From NCBI GenBank assembly GCA_036513415.1, contig DATBZA010000039.1, forward strand, positions 1-64,000: a stretch of DNA of 64,000 nucleotides, given 5' to 3'. The notes beneath the pieces were generated by a model. It made no database searches. It worked only from the letters and a program-made list of their open reading frames with translations, and was not told the origin of the DNA. Each line of letters begins with the position of its first letter. The first letter of the stretch is position 1. The stretch comes from 40CM-4-68-19 sp036513415 (GTDB lineage Bacteria; Myxococcota; Myxococcia; Myxococcales; 40CM-4-68-19). The position numbers and the translations under genes are program-made. Positions 34,663 through 42,574 of the stretch are shown piece after piece.

Positions 34663-34717
34663 CCAGGCGTCGTCGCATGGTGTCGATTCCGTATGGGTTC
34701 GTTCGTCGTACGAGTGA

Positions 34718-35029
34718 GCCGGCGAAGGACTCAAGCCGAGCAAGCTGGGGAAGCGGGTCCGCTTCTCGGGCGCGAACCGAACGGTGATCGACGGACCGTT
34801 CACGGAGACCAAGGAGCTCGTGGCCGGCTACTGGCTCTGGCAGGTGAAGTCCATGCAGGAGGCGGTGGAGTGGGTGAAGCGCTGCCCCAACCCCATGCCG
34901 GGCACCGATTCCGAGATCGAGATCCGGCCTCTCTACGAGACGGAAGTCTTCGCGGCGGCCGACCCCACGGGCGAGCTCCGCAAGCAAGAGAACGAGCTGC
35001 GCAAGACCATCGACGCGCAGCGGCGCTGA
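34718..35029 (+). pseudogene. YCII (DGPF-domain) gene, 5' part missing
   Basis: The frame begins directly after a TGA with AGEGLKPSKLGKRVRFSG and continues RTVIDGPFTETKELVAG, then WLWQVKSMQEAVEWVKRCP (the DGPF/YCII-related signature) to a normal C-terminal end. The first 40 or so residues that should precede AGEGL are not recognisable. A shorter ORF starting at ATG 34784 is possible but would lack half the fold. It is a truncated gene lying between a membrane protein and the interrupted DJ-1 gene. Confidence 0.6.
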
Positions 35030-35058
35030 AGGATCGAACACCTCGCCGAGCTGCGCGG

Positions 35059-35733
35059 TCAGCCGGCGTCGCGGAGCCAGCCCTTGCCCTCGTATTCCAT
35101 GTACTTCGCCGTCTTGTCGGCGACGTCGCGGCCGAAGTACAGCTCCACGACGTGCAGCGCGAGGTCGATTCCCGAGCTGAGACCGCCCGCGGTGAAGACG
35201 ACCGGATCGCTTTCCACGAAGCGCGCACCCCGCTGCAGCTACACGTCGGGGAACTTCTTCTGGAAGTCGTCGTAGAAGTCGTGGTGGGTGGTGGCCTTCT
35301 TTTCTTTCAGCACGCCCGCCTGCGCGAGCCGGTAGGCCCCCGTGCAGACGGACATCACCACGTCGGCCTGCGCCGTCATACTCCGGATCCATCCCAGCAT
35401 CTTCGGCGACTTCCCCGATTGCGCGCCGACAACTACGATGCGCGGCCGCGGCGCGTCCTCGAAAGTGTAGTCCGGAACCACCTGCATCCCGCCGCTGATT
35501 CGCAGCGGCGCCTTGGAGTCCGACACGGTGTAAAGCCGGAACGGCATCCCCTCGCCGACCATGACATCCTGGAACACCTCCCAGGGTCCCGCGAAGTCGA
35601 TCATCGTGGCGCCCTCGGTGATGACGAACGCCACCAGGATGGGTCCTGCCGCTGGGGGAGTGGTCTTGCGCGCCTGCTCGCCGAACGCTGCCTGCGAGGC
35701 GATCGCGGAGACGGCCAGCAGTTGCAGCTTCAT
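35059..35733 (-). pseudogene. DJ-1/PfpI-family gene interrupted by an amber codon
   Basis: From ATG 35733 the frame encodes an exported DJ-1/PfpI protein: signal, GPILVAFVITEGATMIDFAG, SVCTGAYRLAQAG (nucleophile cysteine elbow) and YDDFQKKFPDV. A TAG at 35241-35239 follows. The same frame then continues in perfect family style, LQRGARFVESDPVVFTAGG, LSSGIDLALHVVELYFG, to a TGA at 35059. Only one base (AAG to TAG would be enough) separates this from an intact 224-residue gene. Either a nonsense mutation or a sequencing error is the cause. Its ATG overlaps the stop of the GlxA-type regulator. Confidence 0.8.
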
Positions 35734-36731
35734 GTTCCCTCCGCGAGCCTCTGGCCGGTGCGGTACGTGGCGATGGACACTCCATACGACTGCCTCCAGA
35801 TGCGCCGCAGCTGCCGCGCGTCCTCGAAGCCGCAGCTCTCGGCGATCGCTTCCACCGTGCGCTGCGGATCGGCGAGCAGGTCCCGCGCAACCTGCACCTT
35901 TACCTTGGCGGCGAACTGCTTGGGCGTCATGCCGGTGGCGCTGCGAAAGACGCGCGTGAGGTGGCGCGGGCTCAAGGCGGCGATGCGCGCGAGCTGCGCA
36001 AGAGCCGGTTTCTTCTCCGGGTGCGCCACCAGCCAGTCCTGCACCCGGTGCACGCCGGGGTGCAGGTGCGTGCGGTGATCGAGATACACGCTGCGCTGCT
36101 CCTGATCCCCGTTGCGCCGCATGTACACGATCATCTCGCGCGCGACCCGCGACACGACGACCGGCCCGTGGTCCTCTTCGACCAGGGCGAGCGCCATGTC
36201 GATGCCGGAGGTGATTCCCGCGCTGGTGATCACGCCACCGTCGTCGACGAAGAGCCGGTTCTCGATCACGATCGCCCGCGGGTATTCGGCGCGCAGGCGC
36301 TCGGTCACCTTCCAGTGCGTGGTGCAGCGCCGGCCATCCAGCAAGCCCGCGCGCGCCAGGGCGAACGCGCCGCTGCACACTGAGGCGACCCGTGCGCCCG
36401 CGGCATGCGCCTCCCGCAACCAGCCCGCCGGGACGTGCTCGAGGCGGTCGAGCGTATCGGAGGAGACACCCGGGACGAGCACCAGATCGCCCCGGCGCGC
36501 CGGCGGCGGGTGCAGGAGGTTCGACAGCACCAGGCCTTGCGCCGACGTCACTTGCGGTCTCGCCGCGCAGTAGGAGAGCTGGTAGGCGCCGCCGAGCCGG
36601 GAGGCCTCGTACAGCACCTGGACAGGACCGGCCATGTCCTGGAGGTGCACGTCGGGCAAGAGGAGGACGAGCACCCGCCGCGGTCTCGAGGGAGCTTGGA
36701 GGGACCGCATCTCTCTCAAAGGTGTGGGCAT
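35730..36731 (-). CDS. GlxA/FtrA-type AraC-family transcriptional regulator
   Basis: About 333 residues in two domains. The N-terminal half is DJ-1/PfpI-like (VLVLLLPDVHLQDMAGPVQV, then SVCSGAFALARAG). The C-terminal half has the two AraC helix-turn-helix motifs (LARIAALSPRHLTRVFRSAT, then AIAESCGFEDARQLRRIWRQ). It lies directly before, and overlaps, the interrupted DJ-1 gene, which it probably once regulated. The start is uncertain: ATGs at 36731 and 36710 are both in frame, and neither has a clear ribosome site. Confidence 0.85.
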   Translation of the reverse strand: MPTPLREMRSLQAPSRPRRVLVLLLPDVHLQDMAGPVQVLYEASRLGGAYQLSYCAARPQVTSAQGLVLSNLLHPPPARRGDLVLVPGVSSDTLDRLEHVPAGWLREAHAAGARVASVCSGAFALARAGLLDGRRCTTHWKVTERLRAEYPRAIVIENRLFVDDGGVITSAGITSGIDMALALVEEDHGPVVVSRVAREMIVYMRRNGDQEQRSVYLDHRTHLHPGVHRVQDWLVAHPEKKPALAQLARIAALSPRHLTRVFRSATGMTPKQFAAKVKVQVARDLLADPQRTVEAIAESCGFEDARQLRRIWRQSYGVSIATYRTGQRLAEGT

Positions 36732-36865
36732 CGACACAGACGGTAGCGTTACGCAGGATGGCGAGCAAGGTCGGAGCGGGACGAAGACCGGACGGATCCG
36801 GCCATCCACGAAATCCCCGCTGCCGGTACCGCGTCTACCCCTCGGGAAGGTGCAGGAGGTGGTGC

Positions 36866-37063
36866 ATGGACGCGTTCAAGCGATGGGCGATCCCGATCGT
36901 GCTGGTTCTGGCCTGGCTCCTCACCGCCGGCTACACCCTCGCCTTGCTCTCGCGGGCGAGCGCAGCCTGGCGGGCGCGCACGGCGCCCGTGCAAGTCGTC
37001 GAGGCCAAAGCAAAGCCCGCATTCAGCCAGGCTCACTTGTCCGCGGAGCGGGTTAGGGAATGA
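36866..37063 (+). CDS. Small single-pass membrane protein, 65 residues
   Basis: A strong AGGAGGTG precedes the ATG by 5 bases. The protein starts MDAFKRW, has one transmembrane helix (about residues 8-30), then a positively charged region (SRASAAWRARTAP) and a short polar tail. The topology is probably N-in, since a lysine and arginine precede the helix. Function is not known. The next gene lies on the other strand. Confidence 0.6.
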   Translation: MDAFKRWAIPIVLVLAWLLTAGYTLALLSRASAAWRARTAPVQVVEAKAKPAFSQAHLSAERVRE

Positions 37064-37105
37064 CTTCGCGACCCGTAGCGAAGTGACCGAGCATCTCGCG
37101 CCCGT

Positions 37106-37396
37106 TCACTTCGCGGGCTTCTTGTGCTCCTGCTCGGCTACGGACCTTGTAATCGTAGGTCGGATAGAAATCGGTGCGGTAGGCGCGCAGGCTTTCTCCT
37201 CGATCATCCGGCTCACCTCGCGCAAGCGCTCCGCCGGGAGTCGCAACGTCACCACCTGCCCGATCCCCATCATCACGTACCAGAAGACGACCTCGACGCC
37301 GGCGGGTGGGAACGCTTCCATGAAGCCGGTCCGCTCCAATTGGGCGCGGATCTCCGGAAGCGTCTTGGACTGGTCGTGGCGGAGAAAGATCGTCAG
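37106..37396 (-). CDS. Unknown-function protein with probable compensating frameshifts
   Basis: From about 37396 the minus strand reads LTIFLRHDQSKTLPEI, GFMEAFPPAGVEVVFWYVM and VTLRLPAERLREVSRMIEEK, a small alpha/beta protein of the kind seen as DUF proteins in Proteobacteria. The next 45 bases give poor protein in this frame but read AYRTDFYPTYDYKVRS in another, and the first frame then resumes for EQEHKKPAK and a stop. No ATG start is visible: CTG at 37396 fits the alignment, while TTG at 37339 is the first standard start. I list it as a probable damaged or error-containing gene. Confidence 0.45.
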   Translation of the reverse strand: MTIFLRHDQSKTLPEIRAQLERTGFMEAFPPAGVEVVFWYVMMGIGQVVTLRLPAERLREVSRMIEEKACAPTAPISIRPTITRSVAEQEHKKPAK

Positions 37397-37464
37397 ATGA
37401 CGATGCCCGCGTCCAAGCCGGCCCTCCGGCTGCGTGACGGAAGCAATCTACGACCGGCGAGCCA

Positions 37465-38025
37465 CTAGCCTAACGCCGGCTTGCGGGCGATCAGCTCCGC
37501 GGTGCCGTGGCGGTGGTCGGACTCCGCAGCGGCGCCCTCCAGGGAATGCACGATCTCCCAGTCCGAAAACAGCCCGCGCAGCTCGCCGGGCTCGAGCAGG
37601 AAGCGGCCTTCCTCGTCGGGAGCCGTGCGGACGTGAAGGGCCGCGACGAACAGCCCACCGGGCCGCACCGCCGGCCGGATCTGCGCGAACAGCGGCCGGT
37701 GCAAGAAGTAGAAGGCGCACACCAGGTCGTGCTCGCCCTCGATGCGGAAGCGGGGCGACTCGATGTCCGCAACCTCCGCCAGGATTCGTTGGGAGACGCC
37801 GCGCTTGTACGCCTCGTCCAGCATCCGCTGCACGCCGACCCGAGAGCCGTCGATGGCGTGCACGGTCCACCCGCGCTCCGCGAGGAAGATGGCATGCCGT
37901 CCCGCGCCGCAGGCGAGATCCAATGCACGCCGGGGCGCGATTCCCCCGACCGCCTGCGGCAGCGGCGGTGAGGGCATGTATCCGTGCAGCTCGTCGCCGC
38001 GCAAGAACCGCTCGTCCCAGTCCAT
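37465..38025 (-). CDS. SAM-dependent methyltransferase (class I, TehB/UbiE-like)
   Basis: A 186-residue protein. Motif I is RALDLACGAGRHAIFLAERG at about residues 32-51, followed by HAIDGSRVGV (motif II), DLVCAFYFLHRPLF and VRPGGLFVAALHV. These are typical of class I Rossmann methyltransferases; the acceptor is unknown. The ATG starts MDWDERFLRGDE, also typical. A longer open frame upstream has no ribosome site. A CCCCCC-GGT-GGGGGG hairpin at 38097-38111 lies upstream of the start. Confidence 0.8.
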   Translation of the reverse strand: MDWDERFLRGDELHGYMPSPPLPQAVGGIAPRRALDLACGAGRHAIFLAERGWTVHAIDGSRVGVQRMLDEAYKRGVSQRILAEVADIESPRFRIEGEHDLVCAFYFLHRPLFAQIRPAVRPGGLFVAALHVRTAPDEEGRFLLEPGELRGLFSDWEIVHSLEGAAAESDHRHGTAELIARKPALG

Positions 38026-38259
38026 CCTGATCTCCACCTGACCGCCTTGCTCCAGACCTCGCGACAGCACTTGCTGAAATGAGACTAAAGTCGAAACCCC
38101 CCGGTGGGGGGCGGCGTGGACATGCGCTCGCCGAGCTCTCGCATCCGCGGATCGACCGGGTTCTAGCTCATCCGCGGCTATTCCGCCCTCTCGATGGTTC
38201 CGGCGCAGCTCGGCATGCACCGACGCTCGACGGGGGGGGTCCCCAAAGAAGGAGTCCTC

Positions 38260-38469
38260 ATGAGCCGTATCTTCCTAGCATGCAGCTGCCCTTGCGGCGG
38301 CCGACGCGTGGTGCTCGCCTACCTCACGCAGCCCGGGCCGGTGAAGGCCATTCTCGAGCACCTCGGCCTGGCTTCAACCGGCCCTCCGGTTTCGCCCTCG
38401 CGCTCGGAAGGACCTCCGGACGCGGTCTGGCAGGACGACGTCCCCACGCTGCAGCAATCGTCGCGCTGA
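38260..38469 (+). pseudogene. C-terminal remnant of an IS91-type transposase
   Basis: RIFLACSCPCGGRRVVLAYL, then VKAILEHLGLASTGPPVSPS and EGPPDAVWQDDVPTLQQSSR form the zinc-like CxCGGRR and LGL-PP tail shared by many IS91-family Y2 transposases. The catalytic part is missing and the fragment is about 70 residues. No terminal sequences could be recognised. Between 38470 and 38676 I see no gene; a 16-bp palindrome lies at 38521-38536. Confidence 0.65.
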
Positions 38470-38676
38470 ACGCCGCCGGCGCGACACTGCTCGTCTTTAT
38501 GCCTTGAATTCTCCCTGCAGCGGCGCGGCCGCGCCGTCCCCTGCTACTCTCGGCCGTGTGGATCCCCAGGCCCTCGAGTTGTCGAAACAGCCCTTATCGG
38601 TCACAGAAATTACGGGCAGGTGAGGAAGCCGCGACCTAAGAATTCCCTAAGCGCATTTGGTCGCGCAGATAGGATC

Positions 38677-39402
38677 TCATACGAGCAGACTGCCGCCATC
38701 GACGACGACCGTTTGACCCGTGCTGAATCCGTTCTGCATCAAGTAGAGATAAGCGCCCGCGACCTGCTCCGGCTCGCCCACCTTGCCGACGAGCAGCCGC
38801 GCGCTGACCTCGCAATACATGGCCTCCCGCTCCGTCTCGGGAATGTTTGCCCACAAAGGCGTTCGCACGACTCCCGGGCTCACCGCGTTGACCCGCACGG
38901 GAGCGAGCTCGATCGCGAGCGCGCGCGTGAACGACTCCATTGCGCCGCAGATGCTCGCCGCCACCGTCCAACCCGGCTGGGGACGCCGTCCGGCCACGCC
39001 GTGCGTCAGCACGATCGAACCGCCGCTACGAATCCGCGGCGCCGCGTGCTTCGCGGCCGCCATCGCTCCGAAGAAGCGCAGCTCGAAGGCCTTGCGCACA
39101 GTCCCGAGATCCATCGTCGTGAGCCGTCCCAGCGCGAGGCTCTCGCCGGCCGTGAAGACGAGATGATCGAGCGCGCCGATGCGCTCGAACAGCGCGCGCG
39201 TTTGCGCTTCGTCAGCGAGATTGGCCAACTGCCCCGATGCGAGAGCGCCGAGCTGGTGGACGGCGGCGTCCACTCTCTCCCGGCGACTCGACGTCACGAC
39301 CAGGGAAGCGCCCAAGCCAACCGCCGCCTTGGCGATCGCGAAACCGATACCGGACGTACCACCGAGCACGACCACCCTCTTGCCCTTCAGCGTCGCCGTC
39401 AT
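38677..39402 (-). CDS. Short-chain dehydrogenase family protein with altered active site
   Basis: A 241-residue SDR with the cofactor motif LGGTSGIGFAIA (residues 14-25) and FTAGES in the NNAG place. The catalytic YxxxK is missing: the segment reads PQPGWTVAASICGAMESFTR, where other SDRs have YSxxKxAxE. The end (VNAVSPGVVRTPLW) and TGQTVVVDGGSLLV are normal. Such variants may bind cofactor without usual dehydrogenase chemistry. AGGAGG precedes the ATG. It faces the LysR gene upstream on the same strand. Confidence 0.8.
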   Translation of the reverse strand: MTATLKGKRVVVLGGTSGIGFAIAKAAVGLGASLVVTSSRRERVDAAVHQLGALASGQLANLADEAQTRALFERIGALDHLVFTAGESLALGRLTTMDLGTVRKAFELRFFGAMAAAKHAAPRIRSGGSIVLTHGVAGRRPQPGWTVAASICGAMESFTRALAIELAPVRVNAVSPGVVRTPLWANIPETEREAMYCEVSARLLVGKVGEPEQVAGAYLYLMQNGFSTGQTVVVDGGSLLV

Positions 39403-39512
39403 GCGAAGCCTCCTTTTCGTGGAGGCGAGCATGCGTCGCGCTTTCCCGGATCTCGAACGAGTGCCGGTCAGGTCGAGCATGACGGGCAGTCATGCTCGAT
39501 CGCTCTCTGCCG

Positions 39513-40409
39513 TCAGCGGGACGCCGCGACGACGAAGTCGACGAACGCGCGGACCTTTGCGGGCGCGAAGCGGCGCGACGGATAGTAGACGTACAGCGGG
39601 AAGCGCTCGTCCGCCCAGTCGGGGAAGAGATCGACGAGTCCGAGCTCGCGCACGCCTCGGAGCTCGAGCTCGAGTTTCTGCGCGATCCCGTGACCTGCCG
39701 CGCAGGCGGCCGTGGCAGTGGCGCTGTCATTGACGATTAGGTGTCCCCGCGCCTTGACCGTCAACTGCCTCTTGCCCCTTTGGAAGATCCACTCGTAGGG
39801 GCGACCTGTGCGTGGGTTGCAAAACTGGATGCACGGGTGCTGCTCGATTTCGCGTGGATGTGAGGGACGGCCGTGTCGCTCGAGGTACGCCGGGGCTGCG
39901 CAGGTCACGACGCGCGTGTCGAGGAGCTTGCGCGCCACGAGGGTGGAAGGCTCCGGCTCGCCGAAGCGAACCGCCACGTCGAAGCCGTCGGCGATCAAGT
40001 CGCCCAATTGGTCGCGCACGACCAGATCGACCACGAGGTCGGGATACTCGGCGAGAAACGCCGCGATTCGCGGACCGATCACCGCCCTCGCGACCAGCGA
40101 ATCGATCGCGACGCGGAGGAGCCCTCCCGGCTTCTTCGAAGCCCCGGCGGCAGCGATCGCCGCGCCCTCGATACCTGCCATCAGCGGCGCTATTGCATCG
40201 TAGAAACGCCGCCCTTCGTCCGTCAGTCCCACGGCGCGCGCGCTCCGGTTCAGCAGGCGCACGCCCACGCGCTCCTCGAGCCGGGCGATCGCGCGACTCA
40301 CTCCGGACTGCGTGAGGCCGAGGGCCGCCGCCGCGCGAACGAAGGTCCCGGTCTCGATCACTGCTGCGAGCACGCCGATCCCGTTCAACACACGCCGGTC
40401 GAAGGCCAT
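39513..40409 (-). CDS. LysR-family transcriptional regulator
   Basis: A 298-residue LysR-type regulator. The HTH contains FVRAAAALGLTQSGVSRAIA and RLEERVGVRLLNRSARAVGL; the effector domain follows with YPDLVVDLVVRD and the FCNPRTGRPYEWIF region typical of the CrgA-like subgroup. AGGAGAGG lies just upstream of the ATG. It sits on the same strand as, and 110 bases ahead of, the SDR gene and may control it. The next plus-strand ORF (40448 on) is not supported. Confidence 0.85.
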   Translation of the reverse strand: MAFDRRVLNGIGVLAAVIETGTFVRAAAALGLTQSGVSRAIARLEERVGVRLLNRSARAVGLTDEGRRFYDAIAPLMAGIEGAAIAAAGASKKPGGLLRVAIDSLVARAVIGPRIAAFLAEYPDLVVDLVVRDQLGDLIADGFDVAVRFGEPEPSTLVARKLLDTRVVTCAAPAYLERHGRPSHPREIEQHPCIQFCNPRTGRPYEWIFQRGKRQLTVKARGHLIVNDSATATAACAAGHGIAQKLELELRGVRELGLVDLFPDWADERFPLYVYYPSRRFAPAKVRAFVDFVVAASR

Positions 40410-40786
40410 CGCCTCTCCTATACCGCTCGGGAAGGATTGTACGCGCAATGGACACACTCCACGCGCGGGCGAGGGCTATCGTTTCATCCGAGCCGTCGCA
40501 CTTCTCCTTGTGCTGCGCGGAAGAGTCTCCCGAGAAAACCAGTCAGCAAGAGGCACGCCCGATGTTCTTCGATCGCGCGCAGCACGAACGCGGCCCGATG
40601 CAGATCCTCGATGTGCTCAAGTTCCTCGCGCATCTGCTCCGCCGGGTCGCACCGCCGGCCCGCTCTGGCTAGCCTCCTTCGGCCACGACCAGACGACCGC
40701 TAGCGTCAATGCTTCTCAGTTAGTGCAGGACGATGGAAACAGAGCTACGTCGACGCCGACGTAACGCCGACGTCGACGTGGCCGTG

Positions 40787-40835
40787 GTCGTGAGCGTGGA
40801 CGGCGACGGCGACGACGACGGCGACGTGGCCGTGG
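40787..40835. repeat. Left inverted repeat flanking the four-helix-bundle gene
   Basis: A 49-base GAC/GTG-rich segment. Its reverse complement, with a 6-base gap and two mismatches, is found at 41220-41262 on the other side of the S23-like gene. The shared core includes GTCGTGNGCGTGGACGGCG and GGCGACGTGGCNGTGG. It ends 6 bases before the gene stop. The region 40410-40786 otherwise has no gene I can support, only low-complexity triplets from 40740 on. Confidence 0.6.
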
Positions 40836-40841
40836 GCGCCA

Positions 40842-41180
40842 TCATCGACACAGTCTCGTGAGCATCCCCACGATCCGTTCGAGAAGCTCGTCGCCGCGTT
40901 GTTTTGTACTGGCATCGATCACCTTCAGCACGAGCAATGCGTCCAGCACAGCCGCGCACTCGATCGCAGACCCGCGAGCGATTGGGTAGGTCCGCGCGGC
41001 ATCGGCCTGACCGGTACGGCCAGCCGCTTCCGCGATGTGGAGGGAAATCGCACTCGCCGCGCGGCGCAACTGATCCAGCAACGTGGCGTTTCCCCTTGGA
41101 ATCTGTTCGGCAGCTTGCGCGGTCAGTGCCAGGAACTCGATGGCGCACCTGTACACGTCGAGTTTTTGAAAGCTGAGCAT
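40842..41180 (-). CDS. Four-helix-bundle protein (23S rRNA intervening-sequence, S23 family)
   Basis: A 112-residue all-helical protein. The stretch LDVYRCAIEFLALTAQAA, QLRRAASAISLHIAEAAGR and SAIECAAVLDALLVLKVI match the S23/IVP four-helix-bundle family. Proteins of this family are encoded by intervening sequences of 23S rRNA genes in spirochaetes and also stand alone in many genomes, with no known function. Here the gene is outside any rRNA and is framed by inverted GAC/GTG-rich repeats. The ATG at 41180 begins the conserved domain (MLSFQKLDVYR). Confidence 0.8.
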   Translation of the reverse strand: MLSFQKLDVYRCAIEFLALTAQAAEQIPRGNATLLDQLRRAASAISLHIAEAAGRTGQADAARTYPIARGSAIECAAVLDALLVLKVIDASTKQRGDELLERIVGMLTRLCR

Positions 41181-41219
41181 GAACGCTGTGTACCAGGCAT
41201 ACCCGACATGCCCGGTCGT

Positions 41220-41262
41220 CCACCGCCACGTCGCCGTCGCCGTCGCCGTCCACGCACACGAC
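41220..41262. repeat. Right inverted repeat flanking the four-helix-bundle gene
   Basis: The 43 bases are the inverted, slightly shorter counterpart of 40787-40835. They lie 40 bases upstream of the gene start on the minus strand. Low-complexity GTC/GAC triplets continue to about 41290, where the similarity fades. Confidence 0.6.
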
Positions 41263-41328
41263 AACGTCAACGACGACGACCACGTCAATCGCTTAACTGA
41301 GCGAATATGAAGTGGCTAGCCCGCTCCT

Positions 41329-42204
41329 TTACTTCTTCGCCAGGTCCTCGGCGACGACCGCGAGGAACGTGTCCGCGTTCACGAACCCTTTGCCCCAGTC
41401 CTCCCAGGGCGCGAGCACCTTCTCCTTCTGCATCTGCTCGACCGTCTTGCCGGATGCGAGCCCCTTCCTCACGGCGGCGACGACCCCGTCCAGCATGCCG
41501 CGGTAGCTTCGCAGCTCGGCGACGCCGGTCACGGGTCCGTGTCCCGGGATGACCTTCGCGTCGGCAGGAATCTGGCCGAGGATCACGTCGAGTGATTCGA
41601 TCAGTTTCGTGACACTCCCACCGCTCCCCAGGTCCACGAACGGGAACATGCCGGCGAAGTAGTCGTCGCCCATGTGCACGACGTTGCTCCGCATGAACCA
41701 GATCACGCTGTCGCCGTCGGTGTGTCCGATGCCGGGATGGATGGCGCGGATCTCCTCTCCGTTCCACCAGAGCGAGAGCCCTTGCTCGAACGTCACCACC
41801 GGCAGCGCCTTGCCCGTCACCGGCGGGAATTCGATGAACGGCGTCTTGCCTCCGGAGAGGAGGCGCTTGCGCACGTTCAAGTGGGCCATGATGGTCGCGG
41901 TTTCGGCGAAGACGGGGTTGCCGCCGGTGTGGTCGCCGTGCCAGTGCGTGTTGATCACGAAGCGCACCGGCCTGGGTGAGAGCTGCCTCAGCGCGGCCTG
42001 GATCTTCGGGGCGAGGGGCGCGAACTGGTCGTCGATGAGGGCCACGCCGTCGTCGCCGACGGTGGCGCCGATGTTCCCGCCCGATCCCGTCAGGACGTAG
42101 ACGTTGCCGGCGACCTTGGTGGCCTTTACCTCGACCTTGGCGAAGTCCTGCTGCTGGGCGGAGATGCCGGCGGCGAAGAGGAGCGTCAGGGCGAATGCGC
42201 GCAT
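41329..42204 (-). CDS. Secreted MBL-fold metallohydrolase
   Basis: A 291-residue protein with a signal peptide (MRAFALTLLFAAGISA, about 16 residues). The zinc site is present: THWHGDHTGG (HxHxDH), HPGIGHTDGD and IPGHGPVTG. The substrate cannot be told; exported members of this group include beta-lactamase-like and SoxH-like hydrolases. The ATG starts the signal peptide. The gene is isolated on its strand, 66 bases after the repeat region. Confidence 0.82.
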   Translation of the reverse strand: MRAFALTLLFAAGISAQQQDFAKVEVKATKVAGNVYVLTGSGGNIGATVGDDGVALIDDQFAPLAPKIQAALRQLSPRPVRFVINTHWHGDHTGGNPVFAETATIMAHLNVRKRLLSGGKTPFIEFPPVTGKALPVVTFEQGLSLWWNGEEIRAIHPGIGHTDGDSVIWFMRSNVVHMGDDYFAGMFPFVDLGSGGSVTKLIESLDVILGQIPADAKVIPGHGPVTGVAELRSYRGMLDGVVAAVRKGLASGKTVEQMQKEKVLAPWEDWGKGFVNADTFLAVVAEDLAKK

Positions 42205-42292
42205 GGCGCGGCAACATAGCAGGACGCTTGCTCCCCCGCCCGCCCTCCTGCACTAGCCACTCAACGAGAGGAGCGCACAGCTTCCGACCACC

Positions 42293-42535
42293 ATGGAGCC
42301 ATTGGCGCTGGCGATCGCGTTCGTTCTCGCACTCCTCGTCTTGTTGCGCAGACCTGGCGTGTTCTCGCCCGTGCCGCTGGCGGCGAGCGCGAGTCCCTGG
42401 CCGACCACCCCGGCTCCGGGCGACGAGGAAGAGCAGCTTCCCGAGACGGACCGAGCGCCGCGGCCGATCCTGCCCTGGGGAGTGGCCGCCGTGGCGGCGC
42501 TCCGGCTGGTGCTTCTGCTGACGTTGCACGCTTGA
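42293..42535 (+). CDS. Small two-helix membrane protein
   Basis: An 80-residue protein with hydrophobic helices at residues 3-19 and 62-79 and an acidic, proline-rich loop (PGDEEEQLPETDRAPR) between them. The ribosome site GAGAGGAG is 20 bases from the ATG, so the start is not firm. It lies just upstream of cmk on the same strand. Function unknown. Confidence 0.5.
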   Translation: MEPLALAIAFVLALLVLLRRPGVFSPVPLAASASPWPTTPAPGDEEEQLPETDRAPRPILPWGVAAVAALRLVLLLTLHA

Positions 42536-42574
42536 GCGCTTGATGCGCGTGCCGCCCCGGGTTATCTCGCACGG

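Noticed and set aside
34715..34717. TGA before the YCII fragment as another selenocysteine codon
   Set aside because: The residue there is not a cysteine in the family (normally a hydrophobic residue before AGEG), and upstream sequence is not family-like. It is a broken 5' end.
35239..35241. TAG in the DJ-1 gene as a pyrrolysine codon
   Set aside because: The position is not catalytic and pyrrolysine is not expected in such proteins or in most of these bacteria. A nonsense mutation or read error is simpler.
40448..40672. Plus-strand ORF of 74 codons downstream of the LysR gene
   Set aside because: No ribosome site, odd composition and no recognisable family; it overlaps the LysR promoter region.
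40740..41293. CRISPR array or tandem minisatellite in the GAC/GTC-rich tracts
   Set aside because: There is no regular repeat-spacer period. The tracts are low-complexity triplets forming an inverted pair around one gene.
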